Shown piece after piece: positions 1-8,180 of a stretch of DNA of 64,000 bases. The stretch's first letter is position 1. Every line of letters begins with the position of its first letter. Both the position numbers and the translations under genes were made by a program. The stretch comes from JAAFIP01 sp043774625 (GTDB lineage Bacteria > Pseudomonadota > Gammaproteobacteria > Burkholderiales > Burkholderiaceae_C). The stretch is taken from contig JAYVTG010000143.1 of the NCBI GenBank assembly GCA_043774625.1, positions 1-64,000 on the forward strand, given 5' to 3'. Under the pieces are notes generated by a model. That model saw only the letters and a list, made by a program, of their open reading frames with translations. It did not search any database and had not been told where the DNA came from.

Positions 1-89
1 TTTAGGAAGGCGCGCGTTGTTCAAGGTCGAGTACTACAAAACGCAGTTCGCGCGTGTTTTCTAAAAACTTTTTGCAGCGCATACCCCGA

Positions 90-138
90 GTCCAAAGCCA
101 GCCCACCAACTGGGTCCAAAGCCTGCCCACCAAGTTGG
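90..138. repeat. Two-unit direct repeat
   Basis: Two adjacent copies of a 24-25 nt unit starting gtccaaagcc and ending accaactgg/accaagttgg, differing by a substitution and a one-base indel. A third, weaker echo (cccaccaacc) follows near 155. No function is apparent. Confidence 0.6.
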
Positions 139-242
139 CACATTCCCCCAAAACCCACCAACCAAGCCTGCCAGCGCAACAAAACACAGATAGCTAGAAT
201 TGACCAAAAAGTAACAGAAAAATGATAAAAAATTCCAGAAAT

Positions 243-282
243 CAGCGCAGAATGTGCGCAAGCAGGTACTAAAAATATAGCA
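243..282 (+). repeat. Dispersed ~50 bp repeat, diverged copy
   Basis: Matches the window-wide consensus built around gcgcaagcagctattaaaa followed by atatagca, with several substitutions. It lies just downstream of the DUF2783 gene, in the orientation whose forward frame encodes EYAQAA. Confidence 0.7.
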
Positions 283-285
283 AAC

Positions 286-510
286 CTAGCGCGCAGCGTG
301 AATGCATGCACGCAGCATCTGCAGATCGCCAATCTGGTTGGCCAGTACCAAAATCAAACGGGCATTGAATGCGTCAGACTGGGTTTTGTCCAAATCTTGG
401 TGTGCATCCAGCAAAGCTTCGTAAAAGCCGTCGGCATCGCTGAACTGGTTGTCCAGCGCTACGATTGCGGTGGGAGCGGTAGGAGCGGTAGGAGCGATCG
501 GGGTTGTCAT
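286..510 (-). CDS. DUF2783 family small protein
   Basis: A 74-residue protein. After an N-terminal Pro-Thr-Ala repeat (residues 3-14, coded by a gtaggagcg triplication), the core FYEALLDAHQDLD followed by NARLILVLANQIGD matches the DUF2783 family as I know it. That family is usually encoded directly after an aromatic-type FAD monooxygenase, as here. The start ATG overlaps the TGA of the upstream monooxygenase by 4 nt (ATGA), so the two are translationally coupled. No catalytic motif is visible. A role as an accessory factor of the oxygenase is inference only. Confidence 0.85.
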   Translation of the reverse strand: MTTPIAPTAPTAPTAIVALDNQFSDADGFYEALLDAHQDLDKTQSDAFNARLILVLANQIGDLQMLRACIHAAR

Positions 511-2426
511 GCAATGGCTTCTGTGGAGGTGTTGGACATGCGTGCACCGGCGCAGCGGGCCAGGGTGTGCAGCAGCCGCGCGTCAATGCCCTGACCGCGT
601 GCGGCCAGATAACTGTCGGGGCGCAGCAAGGCCCAGCGCAGGCTGGCCGTGGCACCGGCGGGGGCAGTGGGGGCGGTGGGGTCAGTAAAAGCACAGGCCT
701 GTAACAGGCGTTGTGCTGTGTCTACTACCTGTTCACGCACTTGCACCTGTAGTGGGTGCTGACTTTCGTTGTGCTTGCTGCCAGCTATGGTGCTGCACAC
801 CTGCACCACATGCACGCTCGTGCCTTGGGCCAATTGGCGCAGCTTGTTCACCTGGCTGGCGGGCAGGTGGTCTGTATTGCCAAACACCAGCAACAGGCAG
901 TGGCCGTGCGCCCAGCGCAGCAGGTCGTTCAGGCAACCTGCGCTGCCGTCTGCCCAGCGCAAGGCCACGTTTTGTACCGAGATGCTGGCCTGAAGGCTTG
1001 GGTCGGTCAGAGGGGACAGGCTGTATGGGTTGGCCACGGCCATGCGGCCGGTGTTGACCAAGGCGCGGGCGAAAGGGTATTTTTTGGCCAGGTCAAGGGT
1101 GGCGCTGCGAAACAGCCGTTCCACACCGTCGGCAGGGCGCAAAAAGCGGGCGGTGCGTTGGGTGACTTGCACATTGGCGGTGGCGGCTTCGTGGCGCTCT
1201 GCGTGGTAACTGCCCAGCAGGGCGAGCGTGGCGCGGCCTTGCACCACGGCGGCCAGCTTCCAGGCCAGGTTGTCGGCGTCGGCAATGCCGGTGTTGCCGC
1301 CGCGTGCGCCAAAGGGGCTGACCACCTTGGCGCTGTCACCCATCAAGAAAACCTGGCTTTTGCCTGCCTGGTGCACCATGTTGTCCACGCATTCGCTGCG
1401 GTAGGCGTAGGGGCCAACCCAGACGATGTCGACTTGCACGTCTTTGCCAAACTGTTTTTGCAAACGCTCGCGCACCACGTCTTCGCGGCTCATGTAAGCT
1501 GGGTCGGCGTCGGGTGGCATTTGGTAGTCAATGCGCCACACCTTGTCGGCCATCAAGTGCTGCCACACAGCGCGGTTGTCGTTAAAGGGCGCTTCGATCC
1601 AGGTGTGTCGCTCGGTGGGCGGCTGGGTGTTAAAGCGCACGTCGGCAATGCACCAGCGGTCGTCCCCCTTTTTAGCTTTGACCTGCACGTTCAACCAGCC
1701 TCTGAAAGGGCTGCGCGAGCCGGTGGCGTCAATCACATAATCGGCTGTAGCGCAATAACTACCTGCGCAAGTAGCTATGGTAAACGTAGCAATATTATTT
1801 TCTTGCGAAAAAGCCGTAACACGGTTGTTCCAGCGAATGTGTACGCCCTTATCCGCCGCTACGCGTTCTTTGCCAGATGCCAATTGGCTCGGCATGTCGC
1901 TGGGCACCGTGCGAACGTTCTGGTTCAATTCCTCGATCCGTTCCACCAGATACCCTTCGTTGTAAAACTGCTGGATATTGATAAACGCCGGTTGCTGGCT
2001 GAACGAAAAATTGTTCTGCTTTTTTAAATCGAAGCTGTACACCTCGTCTATGCCCGCAAAGGTGCGGCCCACGCTCCATTCCACGCCTTTGGCTTGAATG
2101 CGTTCAAAAATACCCAGTTTGTCAAAAATCTCCAACGACTTTTGCGTGTAGCAAATGCCCCTGCTGGACGCACCCTTGACGCCCACGGTGTTGTCTTCGT
2201 CCAGCAGCACGGCGTGCACGCCCAGTTGCGCGAGGCTGCAGGCCAGGGTGAGCCCCGTGAGCCCGCCGCCGATGATCAAAATACGGTGGTGTTCGACTGC
2301 GCCTGTATGCACTGCTTGCGGCACCACGGCTTCGTATTGCGGCAGCACATAGCCGCTGCCCTGGCTAAATTCGTACCCGTTGGTATGCGTAGTCTGTGCG
2401 TAGGCCGCAGATGTTGAATCAGCCAT
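507..2426 (-). CDS. FAD-dependent aromatic-type monooxygenase
   Basis: A 639-residue flavoprotein of the PheA/MhpA (p-hydroxybenzoate hydroxylase) superfamily. Motifs visible: the dinucleotide-binding GGGLTGLTLACSLAQLG near residue 53, the DATG motif near 235, and the FAD-ribityl GD motif (LMGDSAKVVSPFGARGG) near 365. The extra ~170 C-terminal residues fit the thioredoxin-like tail of this subgroup. Such enzymes hydroxylate a phenolic ring using NAD(P)H and O2; the substrate cannot be told. It forms a unit with the DUF2783 gene (4-nt overlap), with a VOC protein upstream on the same strand. The segment NNIATFTIATCAGSYC (about residues 209-224) may derive from a diverged copy of the dispersed repeat. 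Confidence 0.88.
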   Translation of the reverse strand: MADSTSAAYAQTTHTNGYEFSQGSGYVLPQYEAVVPQAVHTGAVEHHRILIIGGGLTGLTLACSLAQLGVHAVLLDEDNTVGVKGASSRGICYTQKSLEIFDKLGIFERIQAKGVEWSVGRTFAGIDEVYSFDLKKQNNFSFSQQPAFINIQQFYNEGYLVERIEELNQNVRTVPSDMPSQLASGKERVAADKGVHIRWNNRVTAFSQENNIATFTIATCAGSYCATADYVIDATGSRSPFRGWLNVQVKAKKGDDRWCIADVRFNTQPPTERHTWIEAPFNDNRAVWQHLMADKVWRIDYQMPPDADPAYMSREDVVRERLQKQFGKDVQVDIVWVGPYAYRSECVDNMVHQAGKSQVFLMGDSAKVVSPFGARGGNTGIADADNLAWKLAAVVQGRATLALLGSYHAERHEAATANVQVTQRTARFLRPADGVERLFRSATLDLAKKYPFARALVNTGRMAVANPYSLSPLTDPSLQASISVQNVALRWADGSAGCLNDLLRWAHGHCLLLVFGNTDHLPASQVNKLRQLAQGTSVHVVQVCSTIAGSKHNESQHPLQVQVREQVVDTAQRLLQACAFTDPTAPTAPAGATASLRWALLRPDSYLAARGQGIDARLLHTLARCAGARMSNTSTEAIA

Positions 2427-2460
2427 TTATAGTGAGAATTAGTAGTTAAAACTGCTGAAA

Positions 2461-2503
2461 ACCAGCGTGGATAATGCGCGAGCAGCTATTAAATTAATAG
2501 TAA
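2461..2503 (+). repeat. Dispersed ~50 bp repeat
   Basis: Copy reading ccagcgtggataatgcgcga then gcagctattaaattaatag. It sits in the 88-nt gap between the VOC gene and the FAD monooxygenase gene. The inner gctattaaattaatagt can form a short hairpin. Confidence 0.85.
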
Positions 2504-2514
2504 GCAAGGTTTCC

Positions 2515-3120
2515 TCAGGTCGGGGCCTGCACCAGTTCTGGCCGGTCGTTGTGCTGCGGTGTGAGCTTGTCTGCCTTGCCTGCAGCGCGGTCTTTTCGCC
2601 ACTGCACCTTGCGCTGCGTCCACTCGGCTAGCCGCGCATGTGCCGTCTTGCTTTCTTGCAGCATCTGAAAAGCGTCAGCCAGTTGCGCGGTGAGTTCCAG
2701 GCGAATGCCATTAGGGTCGAAAAAGTAAATGCTTTTGAAAATGTGATGGTCGGTCACGCCCAGCACCTCGATGCCGTGCGCCTGCAGGCGTGCCTTGGTG
2801 TTTTCTAGCTCGGCCACCGTGTCTACCCGAAACGATATGTGGTTGACCCATTTGGGTGTATTGGGGCTGGGCAGGGCCGCCACGTCGTCGCCCAAGTCAA
2901 AAAACGCGATAAAGCTGCCGTCTTGCAGGCGAAAAAAGAAATGCGTGTACGGGCAATATTCCCCCGTGCTGGGCACGATGTCGCTCTGGATGATGTGGTA
3001 CAGCGGCAAACCCAGAATGTCTTCGTAAAAAACGCGGGTTTCCTCTGCGTCTTTGGCGCGGTAAGCGTAGTGGTGCAGTTGCTGCACTTTGGCGGGTGGG
3101 GGTAGGGTAGCAGTGCCCAT
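2515..3120 (-). CDS. VOC superfamily protein (glyoxalase/extradiol dioxygenase-like)
   Basis: A 201-residue protein with two beta-alpha-beta-beta-beta modules of the vicinal oxygen chelate fold. Candidate metal ligands are His in LHHYAYRAKD (about 16-17), His in WVNHISFRV (about 94) and Glu in IRLELTAQL (about 139), the usual H/H/E spacing. The tail after about residue 145 is charged and probably extends outside the fold. It lies 88 nt upstream of the FAD monooxygenase on the same strand, which suggests ring cleavage or an isomerisation after hydroxylation. The chemistry is not established by sequence alone. Confidence 0.85.
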   Translation of the reverse strand: MGTATLPPPAKVQQLHHYAYRAKDAEETRVFYEDILGLPLYHIIQSDIVPSTGEYCPYTHFFFRLQDGSFIAFFDLGDDVAALPSPNTPKWVNHISFRVDTVAELENTKARLQAHGIEVLGVTDHHIFKSIYFFDPNGIRLELTAQLADAFQMLQESKTAHARLAEWTQRKVQWRKDRAAGKADKLTPQHNDRPELVQAPT

Positions 3121-3319
3121 GGCCAGGCTCCTAAAGTTTCACTAATCATAACGCATTTACCTAATCGTAATTTTAATCGAGCGCATTGGATCGGTGATAC
3201 GCTCAATAAACCATGTAAAGCATTGATAATGTGAATTAGCAATCTGTTATGGTTGCTACAAGACATTACAAAAAACAATGCAAAAAATGATGGGATGTGC
3301 CTTTGAGAAGTTTTCGCAA

Positions 3320-5077
3320 ATGAGCTTGCGCACTGCGGCTTTGCTATGCTTGGTGTGCCTGTCGTTCTTTGCCCAAGCACAAGTGCCAGTTGTGGGTCAG
3401 ATGTCTTCAGCGGGTGTGCTTACCGTCCCAGCCGCTTTGGAGAAAATCAACCTTCGCCCTTACTGGCAAGAAACAACGTTGCCCGCAGCGCATGGCTTGT
3501 CAGTTGACGCCCTCATGGCTCTGCCGGCAGACCAGTTTGTGCGCAACGCAGGCCAGATGGTCGCCAACCTGGGCCATGACAAAGAGTTGCTACTGCGCAC
3601 CCGCTTGCAGTTTGAAAAAACAGACCCTGTCTGGACGCTGGAAATCCCCCTGGCCCGGCTGGACGAGGTATTTGTCCATTACCGTTTTGCAGACAACATA
3701 TGGCACACCGCCCATATGGGTGACAGAGTGCCCTTCAAGGAATGGCCTTTCCTCAATCAGCACCCTGCGGTGCAGTTAAATGGCATAGGCAACACGGTGG
3801 ACGTATTGCTGCAAGTACGGCATGCGGGCCGCTTTACGGGGCCGGTGTGGGTCAAATCCGATATAGTATTTCGCAATGAACGCCTGTACCATGGCCTGCT
3901 TAATGGTCTCATCATGGGTTTTATGATGGCTATGGCGGTGGTGTGTGTGGCCTCTTGGCGTGCCTTTGGCAATAGTGCATTCAACTGGGTGGCGGTGCAA
4001 TTATTGATGTTCGCCTTTGCCGTAGCCACCTACCAGGGCTATGGGGACATGTTTATCTGGGGTGACGCCTATCCCAACTGGCGCGACCAAAGCAAACTGA
4101 TCTCCACGATGTTTTTACTGGCGGTGATGCTGCCCCTGTTCACCACATCTTTAGGCATGCGTGCGACAGACAACTTCTCGTGGGGGCTGAGCATTTTTGT
4201 AGGGATTTTGGTGCTGGTGATTGGCTGCGCCATGTCACTGATGGTGCCAGCACAATGGAGGGTGACTGGTGCAGCGGTACTCAGCATCACGGTGCTGTCG
4301 GGGGCTGCATGGGTGTGCGTCACAGCCGTTCGCCGGGGCGAGCGCATCGGCATGTGGCTGAGCCTGTGTCTTGGCATGTATGCGTTTTGCATCGTCGCTA
4401 CAGCTCTTGATAACCTGTTTCCCATTGAAATCGTAGACATCACCACTGTCGCCCCACTGGGCTATGCGGTGGGCACCCTGTGCCTGATTTATGGTTTATA
4501 TAGAACCCATCGTTTTGGCAAAACTGTGCGCACGCAAGATCTGGGGGCAGACCGTTTTGTAGACGCACTGACTGGTTTGCCAAACCGCGAAGGTTTTGAC
4601 AAAGAGTTTGCGCACCATATTTTGCAATTGCGGGCACTGGGCAACGATGCGGTCTTTGTTCTGGTTCGGCTGGCAGGTGTGCCAGAGCTGGCCGAGTACA
4701 TTGGGCGCGAACAGTTTGAAGAAGGCGTACTCACGCTGGGGGCTTCCCTGGTGAGCTGCTTGTTACCCGGCGAGACTTTGGCGCGTTTGAACGACACAAC
4801 GTTTGCCATTATTGCATCCGAGCATACAGACAGCGCCAGCGCGGATCAGTTGGCTTCGCAGGTGCTGGCGCGTTGCCTGGTTGCCTATTCGCCGGGTAGA
4901 GAGGTGCGTTCGCGCGTGGTGATCTTGCCCATCCCGTCGGGCGGCAGCCTGGCCGAAAGCGTGCTGCACAAATGCGAAAGCGCCTTGCTGATTGCCCAGC
5001 CTGGCAAACGCATCATCAAGTTGCATGCGAACGGGCAGCCTGTTCATTCGGGCATCTCCCTCAACTCGTCCACCTAA
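3320..5077 (+). CDS. 7TM-DISM sensor with degenerate GGDEF domain
   Basis: An inner-membrane signalling protein. A signal peptide (MSLRTAALLCLVCLSFFAQA) precedes an extracytoplasmic domain (about 30-190, 7TMR-DISM extracellular type) and seven hydrophobic helices (about 195-400). The cytoplasmic part starts with the GGDEF-domain landmark DALTGLPNREGF. Where an active diguanylate cyclase has R-x-GGDEF, this protein reads ARLNDTTFAII, so it should not make c-di-GMP. I prefer the ATG at 3320 over the one at 3278 because gagaag lies 9 nt before it and it places the signal peptide at the N-terminus. A paralogue lies at 27371. Confidence 0.8.
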   Translation: MSLRTAALLCLVCLSFFAQAQVPVVGQMSSAGVLTVPAALEKINLRPYWQETTLPAAHGLSVDALMALPADQFVRNAGQMVANLGHDKELLLRTRLQFEKTDPVWTLEIPLARLDEVFVHYRFADNIWHTAHMGDRVPFKEWPFLNQHPAVQLNGIGNTVDVLLQVRHAGRFTGPVWVKSDIVFRNERLYHGLLNGLIMGFMMAMAVVCVASWRAFGNSAFNWVAVQLLMFAFAVATYQGYGDMFIWGDAYPNWRDQSKLISTMFLLAVMLPLFTTSLGMRATDNFSWGLSIFVGILVLVIGCAMSLMVPAQWRVTGAAVLSITVLSGAAWVCVTAVRRGERIGMWLSLCLGMYAFCIVATALDNLFPIEIVDITTVAPLGYAVGTLCLIYGLYRTHRFGKTVRTQDLGADRFVDALTGLPNREGFDKEFAHHILQLRALGNDAVFVLVRLAGVPELAEYIGREQFEEGVLTLGASLVSCLLPGETLARLNDTTFAIIASEHTDSASADQLASQVLARCLVAYSPGREVRSRVVILPIPSGGSLAESVLHKCESALLIAQPGKRIIKLHANGQPVHSGISLNSST

Positions 5078-5082
5078 TCAAT

Positions 5083-5097
5083 TGAGAATTGTTATCA
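5083..5097. promoter_or_regulatory. Putative Fur box
   Basis: TGAGAATTGTTATCA matches the 7-1-7 Fur consensus TGATAATnATTATCA at 12 of 14 defined positions. It lies about 135 nt before the rubrerythrin start and just after the stop codon of the 7TM sensor gene. Iron-responsive control of the rubrerythrin/Fe-S operon is inferred. Confidence 0.5.
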
Positions 5098-5232
5098 ATT
5101 GAAGCCAATCAATAGCCTTCTTCAATAACGGGCATTGATCTGAACAACTAGACGGGCACCTTTGATGGTGTAAGGTACACCTTCCTTGAAACCTCAAGGT
5201 GATCACCGTTTATTAACAATAGGAAAACCATC

Positions 5233-5655
5233 ATGGCAACACTCAAAGGCTCCAAGACGGAAGAAAACCTGAAAGCCGCCTTCGCAGGTGAGTCTCAGGC
5301 TAACCGCCGTTACCTCTATTTTGCAAACAAAGCCGACGTGGAAGGCCAGCCAGACGTGGCAGCCCTGTTCCGCTCGACCGCTGAAGGTGAAACCGGCCAT
5401 GCGCACGGCCACCTGGAGTGGCTAGAGCAGTGTGGCGACCCAGCTACCGGCATGCCCTTTGGCGCGACCCGCCAAAACCTGGCATCTGCAGTAGCAGGCG
5501 AGACGCACGAGTACACCGACATGTACCCCGGCATGGCCAAAACAGCCCGTGACGAGAAGCATGACGAAGTCGCTGATTGGTTCGAAACCCTGGCCAAGGC
5601 AGAGCGTTCACACGCCAACCGCTATGCCAAGGCTTTGGCTGAACTGGTGGATTGA
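5233..5655 (+). CDS. Rubrerythrin (short form without rubredoxin domain)
   Basis: A 140-residue ferritin-like four-helix diiron protein. The ExxH-type metal ligands are seen in AFAGESQANRRY, GETGHAHGHLEW, VAGETHEYTDMY and KAERSHANRYAKAL. The usual C-terminal CxxC rubredoxin domain is absent, as in many betaproteobacterial versions. Rubrerythrins reduce H2O2 with electrons from a partner. It heads a cluster with an Fe-S/CCG protein and a DUF3501 protein, a recurrent trio in Betaproteobacteria as I recall it. The start follows aggaaaacc. Confidence 0.93.
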   Translation: MATLKGSKTEENLKAAFAGESQANRRYLYFANKADVEGQPDVAALFRSTAEGETGHAHGHLEWLEQCGDPATGMPFGATRQNLASAVAGETHEYTDMYPGMAKTARDEKHDEVADWFETLAKAERSHANRYAKALAELVD

Positions 5656-5661
5656 TATTCC

Positions 5662-5683
5662 AGAGGGCTTCGGCCCTTTGAGA
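5662..5683 (+). terminator. Hairpin terminator after rubrerythrin
   Basis: AGAGGGC-TTCG-GCCCTTT forms a 7-bp stem (one G-T pair) on a stable TTCG loop and is followed by tgagatttt. It lies 7 nt past the stop codon. The T-tract is weak, so it may act as an attenuator before the Fe-S gene. Confidence 0.6.
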
Positions 5684-5708
5684 TTTTCAAGGTGTTTTTG
5701 AATACACC

Positions 5709-5853
5709 TTTTGAACGCAGAGGACGCGAAGGATTCGCAGAGATCGCAGAAGAATACAAAATAAGAAAAAATAAGAAAAAATAAGAAAAAATAAGTTTCT
5801 TAGGTATTCTTTTGCGGCTTCTGCGAATCCTTCGCGTCCTCTGAGTTCAAAAA
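5709..5853. repeat. Large inverted repeat element, copy 1
   Basis: Arms at about 5709-5757 and 5804-5853 are near-complementary (ttttgaacgcagaggacgcg against its reverse complement; the mismatches lie mostly at the inner end). The loop carries four tandem aaaaataag units (about 5758-5795). Layout and flanking words (outer TTGAACGC, inner GAATAC) are shared with elements at 7312 and 59694. It separates rubrerythrin from the Fe-S gene. Confidence 0.8.
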
Positions 5854-5915
5854 CTCCCCTCTCCCTACTCTCCCACTCCCACAGTACGCTAACTAACTTT
5901 TACAAAGCGAAAACC

Positions 5916-7280
5916 ATGGCCACCGAAGGTAACCTTGCTCCCCCCACCCGTCACGCTATCGACTGGAAGGGCCCCGACTATTACGACGAAGCAAAGACCT
6001 TCCATGAGCTGGAACGCATTTTTGACATATGCCACGGTTGCCGCCGCTGTGTGAGCCTGTGTGGATCGTTTCCCACGCTGTTTGACCTGGTGGACAACAG
6101 CAAGACGATGGAAGTAGACGGCGTAGACAAGCAGGACTACTGGAAAGTCGTAGACCAGTGCTACATGTGCGACCTGTGCTACATGACCAAGTGCCCTTAC
6201 ACACCGCCACATGCCTTTAACCTAGACTTTCCGCACACCATGCTGCGCGCCAAGGCCATCAAGTTTGAAAAAGGCGAAGTCAAAGCCGCCGAAAAGTTCT
6301 TGGCCAGCACCGACGTTCACGGCCAGTTTGCTGGCATTCCTATCGTCGTGCAAGTGGCCAATGCGGTCAACAAAACCAAACCCGCGCGCGCGGTGATGGA
6401 AAAGCTAATGGGCGTAGACAAAGACGCCTGGTTGCCAGAACTGGCAACGAAGAAGTTTCGCTCAGGTACACCCAAAGCCAAAGCTACTGTGGTGAATAAC
6501 GGCGCAAAAACTCCCGGCAAGGTGGTGGTCTATTCCACCTGTTACGTCAACTACAACGAGCCAGGCATTGGCCACGATTTGCTGAAAATTTTAGACTACA
6601 ACGCCATCCCCTATGAACTGGTGAGCAAAGAGTCGTGCTGCGGCATGCCCAAGCTGGAACTGGGGGATTTGAAGTCGGTAGAAAAAAGTAAAAACGCCAA
6701 CATTCCAGTGCTGGCAAAGTACGCCAAAGATGGCTACGCCATATTGAGCGCCGTGCCTTCGTGCACCCTCATGTTCAAACAAGAAATTCCGTTGATGTTT
6801 CCTGATGAGCCTGACGTGCAAGCCGTCAAAGCGGCCATGTGGGACCCGTTTGAATACCTGATGGCGCGCAAGCGCGACGGCCTGTTGCAAACAGAATTTC
6901 CGCAAGCCTTGGGCAAAATCAGTTACCAGATTCCGTGCCATGGCCGCGTGCAAAACATCGGCAAAAAGACGGAAGAAATGCTGAAGATGATTCCGCAAAC
7001 CTATGTGCAAACCAATGAGCGATGCTCCGGGCACGCGGGCACCTTCGGCGTGAAAAAAGCGTATCACCAGCAAGCCATGAAAATTGGCAAACCCCTGTTC
7101 AAGAAAATGGCCGACCATCCGGGAAGTGGCAATGGTGACGGTGGTCTGCCAGACTACATCAGTTCCGACTGCCCTTTGGGCGGCCACCATATTGCGCAAG
7201 GTCTTGAAGTGAATGAATTGGGCAACCCCACACTCGCGCACCCGTTGACTTTGGTGCGTAAGGCTTATGGGTTGGTGTGA
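5916..7280 (+). CDS. Heterodisulfide reductase-related Fe-S protein (CCG domains)
   Basis: A 454-residue soluble protein of the GlpC/HdrD type. Two cysteine clusters for 4Fe-4S centres lie near the N-terminus: CHGCRRCVSLC (about 39-49) and CYMCDLCYMTKCP (about 80-92). Two CCG-type segments follow: CYVNYNEPG with SCCGMP (about 210-250), and CHGR with CSGHAG (about 345-370). Such proteins pass electrons between a flavoprotein or quinone and a thiol or metal partner. The placement suggests it reduces rubrerythrin, which is inference. The start ATG follows the long inverted repeat and a C/T-rich leader. Confidence 0.88.
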   Translation: MATEGNLAPPTRHAIDWKGPDYYDEAKTFHELERIFDICHGCRRCVSLCGSFPTLFDLVDNSKTMEVDGVDKQDYWKVVDQCYMCDLCYMTKCPYTPPHAFNLDFPHTMLRAKAIKFEKGEVKAAEKFLASTDVHGQFAGIPIVVQVANAVNKTKPARAVMEKLMGVDKDAWLPELATKKFRSGTPKAKATVVNNGAKTPGKVVVYSTCYVNYNEPGIGHDLLKILDYNAIPYELVSKESCCGMPKLELGDLKSVEKSKNANIPVLAKYAKDGYAILSAVPSCTLMFKQEIPLMFPDEPDVQAVKAAMWDPFEYLMARKRDGLLQTEFPQALGKISYQIPCHGRVQNIGKKTEEMLKMIPQTYVQTNERCSGHAGTFGVKKAYHQQAMKIGKPLFKKMADHPGSGNGDGGLPDYISSDCPLGGHHIAQGLEVNELGNPTLAHPLTLVRKAYGLV

Positions 7281-7311
7281 TGGGTTAAAACTGGATACCG
7301 AAAATTTAAGA

Positions 7312-7468
7312 GTTTGAACGCGAAAGACGCGAAAGTTACGCGAAAGTCGCAAAAGGAATACCAAATTTTTTGTCTTCAATATTCTGATTTTTCGTCAAAC
7401 TCGCAAAACTTGAAACGCAGGTTGTTCAATTTTTAAATTTTCTTCTTTTGCGACTTTCGCGTTCAAAC
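7312..7468. repeat. Large inverted repeat element, copy 2
   Basis: The left arm (7312-7357) carries the word gcgaaag three times. The right arm (7441-7468) is its reverse complement with about 13 nt fewer, so the arms are unequal. The inner part reads ggaataccaaatttttt. A further gcgttcaaac lies at 7481-7490. It belongs to the same family as 5709-5853 and 59694-59869, and sits between the Fe-S gene and the DUF3501 gene. Confidence 0.75.
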
Positions 7469-7517
7469 TCCCCATCCCTCGCGTTCAAACCCCCCGTCTC
7501 TTAAAAGAGAAAAAACC

Positions 7518-8108
7518 ATGCAACTTACCGGAAAAATCACCCCCGACAACCTCATGTCGCTCGAAGCGTACAGCAAGTACCGCAAAGAACACAAGCACGA
7601 GATCATTGCGCACCGCAAGCTGCGCAGCGTGCATTTGGGCGAGCACGTCTCCCTGCAGTTTGAAAGCGAAACCACGATCCGTTACCAGATTCAGGAAATG
7701 CTGCGCATTGAAAAGGTGTTTGAAGAAGAAGGCATCCTGCAAGAGATAGAAGCCTACGCCCCCCTGGTGCCCGAGGGCAGCAACTGGAAGGCGACGATGC
7801 TGATTGAATACCCTGACGAGAATGAACGCAAACGCGAACTGGCGCGCCTGATTGGGGTCGAGCACCGCATGTTTGTTGAGGTGGAAGGCCATTCGCGTGT
7901 GATGGCGATTGCAGACGAAGACCTGGAACGTTCGAACGACGAAAAAACATCTGCCGTGCACTTTATGCGTTTTGAATTTACGCCTGCGATGGTGGCTGCA
8001 CTCAAGGCGGGCGCTGATGTCAAGCTCGGCTGCGACCATACCAATTATCCGTCGCATACTCTGATTGCTGAGGAAACTCTGGCCAGCCTGGCAGGAGATT
8101 TACGCTAG
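7518..8108 (+). CDS. DUF3501 family protein
   Basis: A 196-residue soluble protein. The N-terminal ITPDNLMSLEAYSKYRKEHK and the pair VEVEGH and GCDHTNYPSH match DUF3501 as I know it. The family is nearly always found after a rubrerythrin and an Fe-S/CCG protein, which is the arrangement here. Biochemical function is unknown. A role in peroxide or sulfur/redox handling together with those two is inference. The start ATG is preceded by aaaagagaaaaaacc, an acceptable purine-rich ribosome site. Confidence 0.88.
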   Translation: MQLTGKITPDNLMSLEAYSKYRKEHKHEIIAHRKLRSVHLGEHVSLQFESETTIRYQIQEMLRIEKVFEEEGILQEIEAYAPLVPEGSNWKATMLIEYPDENERKRELARLIGVEHRMFVEVEGHSRVMAIADEDLERSNDEKTSAVHFMRFEFTPAMVAALKAGADVKLGCDHTNYPSHTLIAEETLASLAGDLR

Positions 8109-8180
8109 CCTGTTTTTTTCTCAGCCATGGGGCCGGCTGGTACGCACGCATAATTGCAGCATGGTGAGCACCCAAAGCAA

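Larger units (their letters stand above)
1..285. other. Leading intergenic stretch
   Basis: I see no gene I can support here. Minus-strand open frames crossing it have low-complexity, Trp/Cys-rich translations with no recognisable family. The stretch holds a 24-25 bp direct duplication (unit beginning gtccaaagcc) at 90-138 and a copy of the dispersed repeat at 243-282. It lies downstream of the DUF2783 gene, so it may hold that operon's 3' end. Confidence 0.5.

Noticed and set aside
21..332. Minus-strand frame of 103 codons at the window start
   Set aside because: Low-complexity translation crossing a dispersed repeat and overlapping the DUF2783 gene; no support.
756..2027. Long plus-strand open frame (423 codons) opposite the FAD monooxygenase
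   Set aside because: His/Ala/Gly/Val-rich antisense shadow of a well-supported gene; no family resemblance.
3278..3319. Upstream start for the 7TM sensor
   Set aside because: It would put 14 residues before the signal peptide and lacks a ribosome site; 3320 fits better.
5758..5795. Tandem aaaaataag units as a phase-variation tract
   Set aside because: Intergenic, in the loop of an inverted repeat and not near a start codon or promoter; more simply a decayed spacer.
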